From Verrucomicrobiota bacterium (GTDB taxonomy: Bacteria > Verrucomicrobiota > Verrucomicrobiia > Limisphaerales > UBA8199): 44,802 nt of DNA. Shown one piece after another: positions 1 through 10,000 of the stretch. Numbering within the stretch: position 1 is the stretch's first letter; each line of letters starts with the position of its first letter. The notes below the pieces were generated by a model. The model saw only the letters and a list, made by a program, of their open reading frames with translations, was not told the origin of the DNA and ran no database searches. The stretch lies in NCBI GenBank assembly GCA_029974925.1, contig JARKQH010000290.1, positions 1 to 44,802 on the forward strand. The letters run 5' to 3'. The position numbers and the translations under genes were made by a program.

Positions 1-301
1 CGGGATGGAGTTTGTCGGCGAGCGCCTTGTTGCGCTCGAACTCACTCGGGCCGCCGTCTTTGCCCGGGGTCACGAAGCCGCCACTCAGGTTGACCACCAC
101 GCCCAGGCCCACGGCGTCCATGATTCGCACCGCGCGCGCCAGGTGCTGCGTGGTGCAACTGACATGCTGGTGGAGGTCAATCAGACGATGGTCGCGACGC
201 CACAGGTCAGCCCGCTCCGCCGCGGCGGGCCCGGCCCCGGCCGAGGCAGTGAGGCACGCGGCCAACAGCAGCAGCCACCGAAGCTTGTCATTCGCGAACA
301 T
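1..301 (-). CDS. Exported amidohydrolase-family protein, C-terminal part cut by window edge
   Basis: Reading the minus strand from the ATG at 301 gives an open frame of 100 codons that runs off the left edge without a stop. The first ~28 residues look like a signal peptide (MFANDKLRWLLLLAACL, then small Ala/Gly residues). It is followed by DLHQHV at residues 41-46, an H-x-H pair in the position where amidohydrolase-2 (TIM-barrel) enzymes bind their metal. The next segment, MDAVGLGVVVNLSGG, also fits that family, where a beta-strand and glycine loop follow the metal site. The enzyme would act outside the cytoplasm. The substrate cannot be told. The start is 137 nt downstream of the stop of the nitronate monooxygenase gene on the same strand, so co-transcription is possible. 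The family call is moderate because most of the protein is missing. Confidence 0.6.
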   Translation of the reverse strand, partial: MFANDKLRWLLLLAACLTASAGAGPAAAERADLWRRDHRLIDLHQHVSCTTQHLARAVRIMDAVGLGVVVNLSGGFVTPGKDGGPSEFERNKALADKLHP

Positions 302-437
302 ATCGCCGCTTTTCAAGGTCGTCGCAGCCTAACCAAAATTCAGCGTGTGACGCAACGTACTTCGGCAGGCCAGGACTCCTTTGTTCCGCTCCCCGCCAGT
401 GGTGGCGGGTTCGGAGGCGATTCGCCCGGCGGCCTTC

Positions 438-1907
438 TCATTTCGCTTCCAGCACCAGGTCGGCCGCCAACTCCATGTCTGGCGGCGCCGGCCGGGCCAG
501 AAGCCGCTCGATCACGTCCGCGGCGCGGTAGCAATCCTCACCCGGCGGCAGAAACGCGCCAATCTGGTCGAGATCATCGCCGGACGTCACCAACGGCAGC
601 TCCGGGGCCGCGTCCAGGCGTTGCTGGCCCATGCCCGCGGTGGCCGGCAACCCGTTGCAGACACACTTGCGCCCTTGCGTTTGGTCAATTGTTCCGCCCT
701 TGCGAAGGTAACTTTGAACCGGTTCAGCCGGGCAACGATAGCCAATGCTGCCGTCGTCCTTGCGGTAGAGGTGCCGTAAATAACCGAGGTCACAAACGCG
801 CTCGCGCGCAGCATACAGGCCCGCATCAGAAAGCGTGCCGGCCACCTGCGCCACCTTCAGGGGAAAGCCCGTCGGCGAAGCCAGCGGGTCGGTGAAAACC
901 TTCGCGCGGCCCTGCCGGCTCAGTTCGAGGACCTGGCGCTTGAGGTCCGGATCCAGACCGGATTCCTCGCAGTAGGCAAACGCGGTGCCCACCTGGATGC
1001 CCGCGGCGCCCAGCCGTTCCGCCTCCGCCAACTTGCCAACCCGGCCATAAGAACCCGCCATCCAGAAGGGCCGGTTCAGCGCTCGAATCTTTTCCAGCTC
1101 GGGAACGTCGCGCTCGCCATAAACCGGCTCGCCGGTCGCGCTGAGCTGCAGCGGGCCGCGCGGGGGCGCATTGTGGCCGCCAGCGGTGGGACCCTCGATG
1201 ACGAAGCCGTCCACCCGCCCGCTGGCCTTTTTCGCCAGGGCAATGGCCAGCGTCGCCGATGACACGATGCCGAGAAACTGCGGACGTTTGAGCTGCGGCG
1301 CGGCGCCGCGGCAAAAGGCCTGAGGATCGAAGGTTGTAAAGTGGTCCTCACCCGGCAACGCGCCTTCAACGTCCACGCGCAATTGAGCCGGTTGGCCGCA
1401 GGCAAACGAGTCCAGGACGCCGGGAATGGCGCGGGGAATCCCCGCCCCCATGAGCACATAGTCCACGCCCGCGAGCATCGCCCCGAAAAGGGAGGCCAGC
1501 GTTGGCAACTGGATCTTCTCAAGATAATTGATGCCCACCGGGCCGGAATGCCCCTGCCGGGCGAGAAACACCTCGACAAAATTGGCCACCACGGTCAACT
1601 CGACCAGACCGGGGCGCGGCTGAAGCGTCGGCATCGGCGTGAGCTTGAAGGGAGCGTCCGCAGGCTTGCCATGGGGAATGAAAAAATCGGCCAGCACACG
1701 ATCGGCCATCTCCGGGAAAGGAAAACGCGACAGGGCAAGGCGAAGCTCGCCCCCGGGATCGCCCAGTTGCAGGCGGCGGGCGAGGACGACGGCCAGCGCC
1801 GTGCCGGAAACCACGCCGAGTTGTCCCAGACGCGAAACCGCGCGTGCCAGGGCCCAGCCGGACACGGCAACGCCCATTCCACCCTGAATGATTCGGGGTT
1901 GTATCAT
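438..1907 (-). CDS. Nitronate monooxygenase / 2-nitropropane dioxygenase family flavoprotein
   Basis: This 489-residue protein starts MIQPRIIQGGMGVAVSGW, the usual opening of the NPD/nitronate monooxygenase TIM barrel, where the Gly-rich QGGMG loop contacts FMN. The signature EGPTAGGHNAP lies near residue 237. A later GAAGIQVGTAFAYCEESG segment matches the phosphate-binding end of the barrel. Family members use FMN to oxidise alkyl nitronates; others are enoyl reductases of lipid synthesis (FabK, PfaD). At 489 residues it is longer than typical nitronate monooxygenases (about 320-360), with an extra C-terminal part containing CVCNGLPATAG, as in the longer PfaD-like branch. No signal peptide is seen, so it is probably cytoplasmic. 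accD (fatty-acid synthesis) lies next upstream on the same strand, which fits a lipid role weakly. Substrate is unassigned. Confidence 0.8.
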   Translation of the reverse strand: MIQPRIIQGGMGVAVSGWALARAVSRLGQLGVVSGTALAVVLARRLQLGDPGGELRLALSRFPFPEMADRVLADFFIPHGKPADAPFKLTPMPTLQPRPGLVELTVVANFVEVFLARQGHSGPVGINYLEKIQLPTLASLFGAMLAGVDYVLMGAGIPRAIPGVLDSFACGQPAQLRVDVEGALPGEDHFTTFDPQAFCRGAAPQLKRPQFLGIVSSATLAIALAKKASGRVDGFVIEGPTAGGHNAPPRGPLQLSATGEPVYGERDVPELEKIRALNRPFWMAGSYGRVGKLAEAERLGAAGIQVGTAFAYCEESGLDPDLKRQVLELSRQGRAKVFTDPLASPTGFPLKVAQVAGTLSDAGLYAARERVCDLGYLRHLYRKDDGSIGYRCPAEPVQSYLRKGGTIDQTQGRKCVCNGLPATAGMGQQRLDAAPELPLVTSGDDLDQIGAFLPPGEDCYRAADVIERLLARPAPPDMELAADLVLEAK

Positions 1908-2217
1908 GATATGCTAACGCAAATTCTCCCTCGGTTGGGAGGGTCCTACGCGGCAGGAAAGTCTGGAGTCAGCCGGCCACTGGCCAACCTTGTTCACTTA
2001 GCGTGAGTCCGTCGGAAGCCGACGCGTGCCCCCAACTTAACCCTTTCCGGCCGGATGTCCACCCCGCATCGCAGTTTTTTTCCCGCCCCGGAAAAGAAGA
2101 GAGCAAAAAGCGAAACGCCGGCATGCCGAAGTTGCCACCCCGCCTTCCACCTCAAGAGCCCGCCGGCTTGGCCTGTACGGCCGGCCGACGGCCAAAGTCC
2201 ATGGGACCCGCGGCCCG
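1908..2217 (-). other. Spacer between nitronate monooxygenase gene and accD
   Basis: This 310-nt stretch should hold the end of the accD transcript and the promoter of the gene at 438-1907. It has several short GC palindromes, such as a 10-nt self-complementary CGGCATGCCG near 2119, but no hairpin followed by a T-run that I would call a terminator. The short open frames here have no recognisable protein character. Confidence 0.4.
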
Positions 2218-3165
2218 TCAAAGGCCGGCTGCGGCCTTCTGCCCGCCCGTCAGGTAATCGAGATACTTGATCAACTGCGCCTTCATTTGGTTGCGGGAAA
2301 TGATCGCGTCAATGAGGCCGTGATCGAGGAGGAATTCGGCCGTTTGGAATCCCGGCGGGAGCTCCGCCTGCGTGGTGTCTTTGATCACGCGAGGGCCGGC
2401 AAAGCCGATCATGGCGCCGGGCTCGGCGATGATGAGGTCGCCCACACTGGCGTAACTGGCCATGACGCCGGCGGTGGTGGGATGCGTCAGCACGCTGATG
2501 TAGGGCAGGCGGGCCTGAGCGTGGTAGGCCAGGGCCGCGCACGTCTTGGCCATTTGCATGAGGCTGAACATGCCTTCGTACATCCGGGCGCCGCCGCTGG
2601 TGGAAATGATGATCAAGGGCAGGGTTTTCTCGGTGGCGCGCTCGATAAGGCGGGTGAGCTTCTCGCCCACGACCGAGCCCATGGAGCCTCCCAGAAAGCT
2701 GAAATCCATGACGCCGAGGGCCACACGGTGGGGGCCCATGCGGCAGATGCCGGTGATGACGGCGTCTTTGAGGCCGGTGGCGCGCTGATAATCCTGCAAT
2801 TTGGAGGTGTACGAGGCAACGCCGGTGAACTGGAGCACGTCCACGCTGGTCATGTCGGCGTCCATCTCCTCGAAGGTGCAGGTTTCGACCAGCGAATGGA
2901 TACGCTCGCGGGCGCTGATGGGGAAATGATGTTCGCACTGGAGGCAAACCTTCAAATTCTCGTCCAGCTCCTTGTCGAACACCATGGTCCCGCATTTCGG
3001 GCATTTGGTCCAAAGCCCTTCGGGAATCTCGCGCTTCTTGGGCTTGGCGGCGAGCTTGGGCTTCTTGTTGAATGAGGAAACCGGCGGAGCGGCCGGCGGC
3101 GGGGTCAAAGCCGGTTCAGTGGTCTCCAGCCCTAGGGTCTTTTTGGTGAAAGAAGTCGTTGACAT
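2218..3165 (-). CDS. accD: Acetyl-CoA carboxylase, carboxyltransferase beta subunit
   Basis: AccD pairs with AccA to transfer the carboxyl group from biotin to acetyl-CoA, giving malonyl-CoA for fatty-acid synthesis in the cytoplasm. The 315-residue product carries the N-terminal zinc ribbon typical of bacterial AccD (CPKC at residues 55-58 and CLQC at 74-77), followed by the crotonase-like carboxyltransferase fold with FLGGSMGSVVGEK, STSGGARMYEG and HPTTAGVMASYASVGDLIIAEPGA-type segments that form the CoA site and oxyanion hole. I chose the ATG at 3165 (MSTTSFTKK) over an in-frame upstream start at 3210 because the extra 15 residues are not AccD-like. A Pro/Ala/Lys-rich linker of about 45 residues precedes the zinc ribbon and is longer than usual. 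accA is not in the window. Confidence 0.97.
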   Translation of the reverse strand: MSTTSFTKKTLGLETTEPALTPPPAAPPVSSFNKKPKLAAKPKKREIPEGLWTKCPKCGTMVFDKELDENLKVCLQCEHHFPISARERIHSLVETCTFEEMDADMTSVDVLQFTGVASYTSKLQDYQRATGLKDAVITGICRMGPHRVALGVMDFSFLGGSMGSVVGEKLTRLIERATEKTLPLIIISTSGGARMYEGMFSLMQMAKTCAALAYHAQARLPYISVLTHPTTAGVMASYASVGDLIIAEPGAMIGFAGPRVIKDTTQAELPPGFQTAEFLLDHGLIDAIISRNQMKAQLIKYLDYLTGGQKAAAGL

Positions 3166-3267
3166 ACTCCGAGGGATTCCAGCTATCAGGCCGCACCCAA
3201 CCGGGACCACGGCAGTTCCCCGTTTGCACGGGTGTCAGTCAGAGTTCTTCTCATTACCACAATGAGC

Positions 3268-4020
3268 TTATGATACTCGCAGACCCCGGGCAACTGTCCA
3301 GACACAAACTGCGGCGGCGCCGGCTTCGCGAAGCACCCGGGCGCAGGCGTTGGTGGTGGCGCCGGTGGTGAACACATCGTCCACCAACACCAGCCGCCGC
3401 CCGGCGAGACTGCGGTTCGTTCGAAGGGCGAAGGCCTTGCGCACGTTGGCTTGCCGTTCCTCCCGGCTCAGCATGGTCTGGGTGCGCGTATTGAGAACCC
3501 GGCGCAGCAGCTTCGAATCCACCGGCAGGTCGCACGCCCGGCCCAAACGCCGGGCCAGGCGCTCCGCCTGGTTGAATTCCCGTTCGCGTTGGCGGGTTGG
3601 GTGGAGAGGCACCGGCACAATACCATCCCAGGACTCCGCCGCAAGCGCCGGCCGGGCCGCGGTAATCAGCAGCCCCGCCAGGAACGGCTCGGCCCACAAG
3701 GCGCGCTGGTATTTGTACCGATGAATCAAATCCAGCACGGGCTCGAGCGTGCCCACCGCCCCACGAGCCCAATCGAACCACGGCACCGCCTCGCGGCAAT
3801 GCGAGCATACAAACGCGGTGGTGATCGCGCCCGCCACCGGCTCGCCGCACCGCTCACACCAGGGCGGCCGGATCCATTTGACCTGCGCCCGGCAATCGGG
3901 GCAAACGAACCCGTCGGCCGGCCCGGCCCGGCGCTGGCGGCAAACCTGGCAGATTTCCGGAAAGAAAAAACTCAATCCGGCGTTGATCCAGGGACCCAGC
4001 CATGGAACCAGGGAACCCAT
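3268..4020 (-). CDS. comF: ComF family phosphoribosyltransferase-like protein
   Basis: The 250-residue product has the ComF/GntX layout. Four N-terminal CXXC pairs (C24/C27, C40/C43, C55/C58, C72/C75) form two zinc knuckles, followed by a type I phosphoribosyltransferase domain. The PRPP loop LVLVDDVFTTGATT is at residues 210-223, and the PLHPTRQREREFNQAE segment typical of ComF is near residue 138. In naturally competent bacteria ComF helps convert incoming single-stranded DNA into recombination intermediates; in others the role is unclear. The start ATG shares its A with the TGA stop of the upstream giant surface-protein gene (TGATG, a 1-nt overlap), so translation is probably coupled. There is no functional reason I know of for that pairing. 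Confidence 0.93.
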   Translation of the reverse strand: MGSLVPWLGPWINAGLSFFFPEICQVCRQRRAGPADGFVCPDCRAQVKWIRPPWCERCGEPVAGAITTAFVCSHCREAVPWFDWARGAVGTLEPVLDLIHRYKYQRALWAEPFLAGLLITAARPALAAESWDGIVPVPLHPTRQREREFNQAERLARRLGRACDLPVDSKLLRRVLNTRTQTMLSREERQANVRKAFALRTNRSLAGRRLVLVDDVFTTGATTNACARVLREAGAAAVCVWTVARGLRVS

Positions 4021-7000
4021 CAGCGCGGCGGAACGGCTGGAGTCACCAGCCGATAAAAGCGCACGGTGCGGCCTCCCTCGGGATCGGTCACGGAGCGGGT
4101 CGTGGTCACGGCCGAGGCGGGGACATCCACCAGGCGGGCCCAGTCAGGATCGCTTAATGAGTTTTTGTAAAGCACGGAATACGTTCGATTCGAGACCGCC
4201 TGGAACCAGAGCTGGACTTCGCTCCCGGGGACGATGCGGTCAAACTTGAGGTGGCTGGCCGGGTCCAGGTGGTTTGTCCCCGCGAGATACTCCTGCAGGT
4301 TGGTGGCGCCGTCGCCATCCCAATCCTCCCCGGCGTCGCGGGGGTCGCTGGGATTCAGCCCCATGGCCTCCTCCGCGGCGTCCGGGATGCCGTCGCCGTC
4401 GCTGTCGAGTGGCGCGAAACGGTTTTCGCCTCCCGGCGTGGGCGGGGCGGCGGTCCAATGGAGCGGTTCGTTGCCATAGAGATCGCCGGACAGGCGCTGT
4501 AAAGAGTGGCCGCCGCCGTCCGCCAACCCGGCCGGCCAAGGGGCCGCATCCGAATAGAGCACGCGATCGGCAACCACGTACGGGACGAATCCGGCATCGG
4601 GATTGGGCGGCTGCTGGGGGCGGTCAGGTCGCTCCAACACCAGTTCTTCGCCTTCATTGGCCAGCTTGCCGGAGAAGGGCCCGAGCACTGGAACCCCGGG
4701 ATCCACCGCATAGCGAGCGCGAAAGGCGGCCAAGGCCACCGAGTCCGAAGGGTCAAAATCCACGACCAATAGGTACCCTCCGGCCGGCAGGATCAAGCCG
4801 GGGGGAAAGGTGTAATCCACTCCACCAGCCAGACGCCAGCGGTTGGTCGGGTAAACCGGATCGAACAGAGGGACGGAAACGGTCGTCAGGTTGCGCAGTT
4901 CGATGAATTCCCGGCTGCCAACATCCCCGTCGGGCGGATGGTAAAAGATTTCATTGATGACCACCGGCCCGACAATCGGGGCGGCATTGGGGGCGCCCTG
5001 CCCGGTGCGAAAATGCGCGAGACTCGAAGGATTGGCGACGCCAAAGGTGGGATAGGCCAGCGGCGCAAAATCCCACCCGGTGGAGGTCTCGACCCGGCCA
5101 AAGGAGATGCCGTTGAACGACGCCCCGAACGCGGCGAAGGCGCGTTCCCCCGTTTCGACGCCACCGACCGCCGCGGAGAGCCAGATTTCATCTCCGTGGG
5201 CGGAATTGAGCGCGAAGGCGTTGGTGGTGCCATTGTTGAACTGGTATTCGTAAAACACGCAATACCCTCCGGCTGGCAGGGTGGTGCCCGGGGGAATCTG
5301 GTATTTCCGGCGGTCCGTCCGGCTGTTGCTCAGGAACCAGCCCCCAATGTTGAGCGGCGCCGCGGTGGGATTGTAAAGCTCGATGGCGTCCTCCAGCGGC
5401 GGGTCCGTATGGGCGAGCGCCTCGCTAAACACCACGTTTTGGAGCAGCCGGTAGTTGCTCTCCCCCGGAGTGGGCGAGCCGGGAAAATCAGTCACGGTGA
5501 CGGCGCCGTCAGGCAGGCGGCCGTGAGAAACCCCTTCCGGCAGCGCTCCGAACCCCACGCCATCCACCAGGTTGAACGTGGTCCCGCTCACGCTGTACAA
5601 CAAGAGGGACTCGCCATTCGAGTCGAGCGCGAAGTTGACATGGTTGCGTCCCTGCCCGGGGTCGGCATCCGCCACCCATTTGACGAAGCCGTTTGGTCCG
5701 ATAAAGCTTAAGGCCACCGGCCGGAATTTGCTTTCGCCCGCAATGGACGGATCATCGGTCAAAGAGAGCGTGGCGAGGCTGACGGGCCGGTTGGTGGTGT
5801 TGAATACCTCGAACCAGTCGGCGCCCTTGGCAGGCTTGGGCATCCATTCGTTGAGGCGCAGGGCGGAAACCAAGCCGAGAACGGCCGGACCGGCGTTGGC
5901 GGCGCCCGGGGTTGCGGCGCTCAGCAGCCGCCACTGGCCTCCAGTCAGGCCTATGGGCAAATCCTCGGCCTGCAGCCCATACTCCACCGAACTGACCACC
6001 TGCCCGGCGGCATTGAAAAGCCAGGCGCCCCCGCTTTCCCCATCCAGCGATTGGCCCAGATTGAAACCACCAATCTGGGTCGAAGCCGGCGATGCCCCAT
6101 CGCATTGCACCACCAAATACCCGTAGCCCGCGATCAGCGCCCCCGCCGGAAAGACCCATTGACCGGGCCGGGCCGAATTGACACTGAGGCTCATGCCCGA
6201 AAGGTCGAAGCTGCCGGCATTGGGGTTGTAGAGCTCGAGGTAATCCACCACTTTCCCCCCGACGCTGACGGATTTGTTCCGCGCCAGAACCTCGTTGAGC
6301 ACCGGACCGCTGTAGGAGCTGACATAGTTGGGCGCGCCGGGGCTGGCGGTCCCCGGGAAGCTGGTGACCTGCGTCGAGCCGTCAGGCAGCCGGCCTTGGG
6401 AGACGCCCTCGCTTTGAACGCCATAGAGGACGGTTTGGATGGGATTGCCCGTGGGGTCGGACAGGGTGATGGCGCCGCCGCTGGCGGGCAGTTTGAAATC
6501 CAAATGATCCGCTCCCACCCCTTCATCCGCAAACAACTGAATGTGCCCGGAAGGAGGGAGGAACGAGAGGCTGGTGAGCTGGTGCAGTCCGTTGCTGGTG
6601 GACAGGTAAATGCCTTGAAGCGACACCGGCGCGGCGGCCGAGCGGTTGAACAACTCGATCCAGTCCGGCTCGCCCGGCAGGGGATTGGCCATCCATTCAT
6701 TCAAGGCGAGGTTGGCGGCAGAAACCACCGTCGCGGCGACGTTGGCCGCGTTGGTCGTAGGCTGCGTCAGCACCCACTTGCCTCCCACCCTCCCCACAGA
6801 ATAATTGGTGAGCTGGAAGCCGTAAGTCAGGGCATCAATCCGGTTGGTATTCGGGTCATACAGAGAAAGGGTCTCCCCTTCGCGATCCAGGGCAAAGCCG
6901 GTGTGCAGGCCCGGCGTGGTATTGGTCGCCGCGTCGCACCACGCCACCAGGTATCCGTTGGCGGGAATTGTGATGGAGGGGAAAACATACTTTCGCGGGT

Positions 7001-10000
7001 TGCCATCGTCCGTCAGGCTCCAGCCGGCCAAATTGACCGGGCTGGCGCTGAGGTTCCGCAACTCGACCCAGTCGGGGAACGTGCCGCCATGGTTCACCAC
7101 CCCGCCGTTCGCCTCCATGATTTCGTTGAGCTGCACCACCTGGACCGGCGGAGCGGAATTGGCCGTCCCGGGCGTGCCGTTGGGCACCGTGCTGGCCTGC
7201 CAGTTGGCCGGCTCGTCCGGGTTGCCGTTCGGGTCCAGAATCTCCAGCGAACTCCCTCCTCCGTCCGCAGCCGCCGGCCATCCGCCGCTGTCCCGATAGT
7301 CCACCGACGTGATAATCCTGCCAAACCCGTCGTAAAGGGTGATGCGCTCGCCCCCGTTGTTGAGGTTGCCGCTGTACCACCCAAACACCGGGACGCCCGG
7401 ATACAGCGCTTTCCACGCATTGGTGTCGGTATTGTTCGCCAGAACCAGCCGGGCGCCGCCGGGCAAAATCGAGCCCGCGTTGAACAGAAACGTGATCCCG
7501 TCAAAGTACATTCCGCTCAAGTCCACCGGGGTGGCCCCAATGTTTTGGAGCTCCAGGAACTCATACAGCGAGCCGCCCGGCGGGTTGTACATGATTTCCG
7601 TGATCCGCAACGGAATGCCCAGTGAGCCAACCGTGAACACCGCCTCGGTCACCGCGCTCCAGTTGGCGCCGGATAAAGAACGAGCCCGGATGCCCACCGA
7701 GGCGGTCAAAGGGACGGGCCCAGTATAAGCAACGGCGGAGGGTGAAACCGCCCCGGTGAAGGGCACGCGCGGGTCGGTGCCGTCGGTGGTATAATAAATC
7801 GTGCCGGAGAGGTTGGTCATGACCAAAGCGAACCCCGTTGGCACCCGCCCGCCAAACTGATTGAAGCCAGGGGCGTTCGAGGAAGCCATCAGCCCCAAGG
7901 CGTTCATCTGGTTGAAGAAAACCGGCTGGCGGTCCCGAACCCAATTCAGAATACCCACATCCATGTTGGGGATGAGCGCGGAGAGTTCGTTGCGCAGCTC
8001 GTTGAAACGGTTCGTGATATGGGCCCCCGTCAGCACCCCCCCATTGAAGAAGTGCTTGTGCACCCGGTCAGCCCATAACAGGCGAAATTCCGGGCTGGTC
8101 CGCAGCTTCTGGAACATCCGGGCGATTTCGGAGCTGTTGGCCAGCCCCGAGGAGTTGGGGTCGCCATCCGAGGAGAGAGTGAACGAGTTGATGGTGAGGG
8201 GCGACCGTCCGTAAATGCCCATGCCCCATTCCGCATCCCACACCACGAATCGCCAGATGCCGTTGGTCGAGATTTCGCGGCCGGCGCGCCAGTTGTTCTG
8301 GGGCCAGTCCCCCATCCCCGCATAAGTGTTCAGCAGGCAGTAATCCACGAAGTTGGTCAGGTCCAGCCGCCGGCCCACATAGCTGTAAACGCTTTGCAGC
8401 GTCATCGTGCTGCTGTTGATAAAGTTCACCAGATTCTGGAAATCCGTGAAGGTCCCGTCCACGGCCCCGCCGCCTTCGGACCAAGGCGGCCTGACCACAT
8501 CCCACTCCTCGCCCCCGCCCAAATGGCTTTGAAAGAACTCCTCGTGAACGCGTTCGCACGGATTATACCAGGGGCTGCTGGCGTAATAGGTCCCGTTGAC
8601 AAACACCACGGCCAGGTTTCCATGCGAGGCAATCTGCCCCATGTCGTGCGACAATCGCCGGTGCAGCTCGTCCCGTATAAACGGATTGCCCTGTTCGTTG
8701 AACCCCGCCCGCAACACCAGTTGGTCAAAGTCCTGCACGGTGGTCAGCGGGAACAGCGGGTACTTCAACCGGCCCGGCCCGTAGTCGTTCCGAAAATACA
8801 GGCGGAAGGAGAATTTGCTCGAGGGAGTGAGACGGGGACGCTGGTAATCGCTGCCGTGCACGCGAATGCCGCAGTCCACCTGAAACCCCGAGTTGTCCTC
8901 CGGGCGAATCCACTCGACCGAGACCGGCCGTTCCCAGGCCAGTCCGTGTTTGCTGGGGTTATGGTAGTCGCCCGGGGCAATCGGTTGCCAGGGGCCGCTG
9001 CTGTAGGTGCCGCCCTGGATGCCCAAAATGCCACTGCTGCCGTAAAGATGGTTGGTCGCCGTCACAATCGAAAGCACGGGCAGGGACCGTAGGGCGGCGG
9101 GCAGGTTGAACAGATAGCTGTGGGTAATGGTTTGCGAGGGCAAATGGTTGGGCTTGAACGCCGCGGCGCGAAACAGCGTCGTGCCCGAAATCCGCACGGT
9201 GCCGGGGAACAGCGGGCTTGAAGCGGTCGGCTCCGAACCATCCGTCGTGTAACGCAGCTCGGCTCCGGGCGTCGCGCAAGACAGCACCAGGTCAAATGGA
9301 CGCGAGAAATGTCCACGGCTGACATTCGCATGCACGGGCGCGCAGACGCCCACAATCGTGCTGACCCCATTGGGCGCGCCCGGAGTGGGCGTGGCAAAGT
9401 AGCGCAAGCCGTTGGTGCCGTCGCGGCCATAGGAAATGTCGTTGCGCTGCTCGGGATAGGGATCAAACCCGTCCACCAGCACACGGGGAGCATCCGGCGA
9501 ATACAGGCCCAGGTGCTCGCCCGGCGTGCCCAGCCGGAAGTTCGTGTGCAGGACGCTGGTGGTATTGGTGGAACGCCGGTCTTTTCCAGAGGCAAACACC
9601 ACCAGGTAGCTGTTGGGCTCGAGAATGCGCGCCGGAAACGTCCACAACCCCGGCAGGGCCGGGTCATCGCTCAGCGACCAATTCTCGAGGTTCACCGGGT
9701 CCACGCCCCGGTTGTAAATCTCGATCCAGTCCTGCTGCTCGCCGTCCTCGTCGGCCAAACCGTTGGTCCGCACGTTGGACGCCAGGAATTCGTTGATAAC
9801 CAAGTCCCCCCCGCGCGCGTTGGGGTCCACGGTATAATTCCATGACCCGCCGCCAAAGGCATTGGGCGTCGTCGCCGTGTCCGTAATCCCGTGGCCCGGC
9901 GCCCAGGATAGCGTGACCAACCCGTTGGCCGGCGGAGGAAAGCTAAACCGGTAGGCGTACCCGCCCAGCGGGGTGAGGCCCGTGGCGGGCGCGCCGTTGA

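Noticed and set aside
1-895. Plus-strand frame 5-895 at the left edge
   Set aside because: It is antisense to the exported amidohydrolase fragment and to the nitronate monooxygenase gene, and has no recognisable motif.
2220-2237. AAGGCCG-GCTG-CGGCCTT-type hairpin as an accD terminator
   Set aside because: It lies inside the last codons of accD and no T-run follows.
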